This document shows positions 62,739 to 64,000 of a stretch of 64,000 nucleotides of DNA, one piece after another. Source of the DNA: Shouchella tritolerans (lineage in GTDB: Bacteria; Bacillota; Bacilli; Bacillales; Bacillaceae_D). The notes under the pieces are model-generated. The model did no database searches. It had not been told where the DNA came from and was given only the letters and a program-made list of their open reading frames with translations. The translations under genes and the position numbers were made by a program. Each line of letters opens with the position of its first letter. Position 1 is the stretch's first letter. The stretch lies in assembly GCF_025770735.1 (NCBI RefSeq), contig NZ_JAODPB010000007.1:94516-158515 (forward strand), read 5' to 3'.

Positions 62739-64000
62739 TTATCTATTAAACGTACCATCACTATTCCATTTAAAAATATGTTCATGTGGCCATTCAGGAT
62801 GAGTCTTAGCATTACCGTGATTAGTATAATCAACGTCTCTCACAGCCCTGCCGTCAGGTCCATAAAATCTCCTAGTTTTTATTTCACCAGTATTCTTGTC
62901 TGTGATATCTACTGATGAATTTGGTGTACCCTTAGCAGGATTTGGAACCGATGTTGTAGTTGAATGATTTGCAGTGGGTGTAACATCAATTGTCTTACCT
63001 TTATTCGATTTCACTGTTTGCTTAGGAATTCTCCCTGCACCCTTCCCCCCAGTCTTCACCTTCCTCGCTTTCGACAAGTCATATCCTAGTTCGGCCACTT
63101 TCGCTGGCTTCACTAAGATAAACGTCGTTGCTAGGGCCTTCTCCCCGAACGAAGCTTCTGGGTCGGCGAGCGTGATGAAGTCACCAAATAAAAAGTCGAC
63201 CACTCCAGCAACAATGGGATTTGTCTTCAACCGCTCCTCGCTCGGAGGGTTGTTCTCGAGGTACGTGTTGATGGCTGCGACTTCTTGATCCGTAAACATA
63301 TATTCTGGTATGGTGACCACTTGCGACGTATCCGTTTGAATCGCTTGGGTACGGAGCTGGGCTTGGTACCATTGGTATTGGATCGGAACCAGCTGTTTCA
63401 GTTGCCGTGTCAGGATCGCCGGCGAGACGGTCGCGTTTGCCGGCAAAGTCGATAGGCGCGCAAATAACGGGAAATACGACGGGGTAACGGCATGGGTTGC
63501 TCCCATCGCTGGCGCTCGGCACGCTTGCAGCGCCTGTTCATTGCTTAGGATGGCACTGACAGGGAAATGGTTCAAGTAATACCAACTCGCTGCCTTCAAG
63601 CCACTGTATAGAGGGGCGTAGGCGCCTGTATACAGAAATTCGAGCGGCAAGACGTCTTGGTACAGATCCCCTTCGCGGCCTTTGATATGGCTTCGGTCTA
63701 GTGGGGCCATTTGGATCGCTTGTGTCACGACATTTTGGTACAGCTCTTCCATATTGGCATCGATCTCCGCCTGCGTTTCTGGGGAAGGGATCACGCCGCC
63801 ACTGGTCCAGTTGGCTACTTGGCTGACAACGGTCGTCAGTTCTTGCAAAGTGCTTTTTGCGCTTGAGAGCACCGTGTCGTTGGCTTCGTCCAAGTTACCA
63901 AGCCTTTCCGCCGTCACACGGACATGGTCTTTGCCTTGTTGCACGTAGCGAAGGACTGGTTCCATCGAGAACGGTGGCAGCGGCAACAGGTCGGCGATGG
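62739..64000 (-). CDS. Polymorphic toxin, C-terminal part (type 24 toxin domain), partial
   Basis: The frame stays open to the window edge, so the N-terminus is missing; 419 codons are visible. The first 260 residues are helical, of unknown family. FGEKALATTFILVKPAKVAELGYDLSKARKV looks like a pre-toxin linker, then a Thr/Ser/Pro-rich hinge. The last 60 residues (SSVDITDKNTGEIKTRRFYGPDGRAVRDVDYTNHG, then HPEWPHEHIFKW) resemble toxin domain 24 of polymorphic toxins, a presumed nuclease with a conserved His-rich end. An LXG/type VII effector N-terminus is likely but not seen. Next to a probable immunity gene. Confidence 0.75.
   Translation of the reverse strand, partial: IADLLPLPPFSMEPVLRYVQQGKDHVRVTAERLGNLDEANDTVLSSAKSTLQELTTVVSQVANWTSGGVIPSPETQAEIDANMEELYQNVVTQAIQMAPLDRSHIKGREGDLYQDVLPLEFLYTGAYAPLYSGLKAASWYYLNHFPVSAILSNEQALQACRAPAMGATHAVTPSYFPLFARLSTLPANATVSPAILTRQLKQLVPIQYQWYQAQLRTQAIQTDTSQVVTIPEYMFTDQEVAAINTYLENNPPSEERLKTNPIVAGVVDFLFGDFITLADPEASFGEKALATTFILVKPAKVAELGYDLSKARKVKTGGKGAGRIPKQTVKSNKGKTIDVTPTANHSTTTSVPNPAKGTPNSSVDITDKNTGEIKTRRFYGPDGRAVRDVDYTNHGNAKTHPEWPHEHIFKWNSDGTFNR

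Overview
The window looks like chromosome of an alkaliphilic Bacillaceae close to Shouchella (Bacillus) clausii. Reasons: the pcrB-pcrA-ligA-camS order, gatCAB next to dgkB and rlmCD, yerC/ade/yerA-type neighbours, Bacillus-type Shine-Dalgarno sequences with frequent TTG/GTG starts, exact Bacillus 7-1-7 Fur boxes and cre-like sites. The species call is inference; no rRNA or tRNA gene is visible.

Layout. 1-2.6 kb: zinc importer adcA(partial)-adcC-adcB; the binding protein carries repeated Ig-like inserts. 2.8-6.7 kb: MFS exporter, a saccharopine-dehydrogenase-like enzyme and a divergent LuxR-type regulator, the last two sharing an intergenic Fur box. 7.1-15.6 kb: D-xylonate utilisation cluster (semialdehyde dehydrogenase, YagE-like aldolase, FAH-type 2-keto-3-deoxy-acid dehydratase, IclR regulator, YagF-like xylonate dehydratase, GntP permease) with cre-like sites. 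15.7-19.1 kb: a decayed stretch with a truncated glycosyltransferase, a PH-domain protein, a LacI regulator apparently starting at ATT, and IS3-family relics. 19.2-23.4 kb: beta-glucoside PTS, 6-phospho-beta-glucosidase and a divergent GntR regulator.

23.8-31.5 kb: lipoprotein, 23S rRNA methyltransferase, Fur-controlled flavodoxin, dgkB, gatCAB and a DinB-fold protein. 31.6-38 kb: Ig-domain lipoprotein, coiled-coil protein and a nucleoside ABC importer (nupNOPQ type). 38.1-44.3 kb: camS, ligA, pcrA, pcrB. 44.4-48 kb: an iron block with an unannotated Fur-controlled small RNA resembling FsrA and a Fur-controlled siderophore ABC transporter lacking a binding protein. 48-56.5 kb: two small membrane proteins, a mutarotase-like protein, a membrane-anchored penicillin acylase homologue, ade, yerC and a second adenine-deaminase-like enzyme. 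56.8-60.6 kb: opuA glycine betaine importer with a divergent GbsR-type regulator.

60.9-64 kb is the most unusual part. It holds an AimR-like (arbitrium-type) TPR receptor with a 37-residue secreted-peptide gene beginning one base after its stop, a palindrome overlapping its predicted promoter, and, immediately upstream on the same strand, a polymorphic toxin (partial) with a probable immunity gene. A second unexplained structure is a dispersed TIR-bearing repeat found at the 3' ends of genes beside terminator-like hairpins, at five places in the window.
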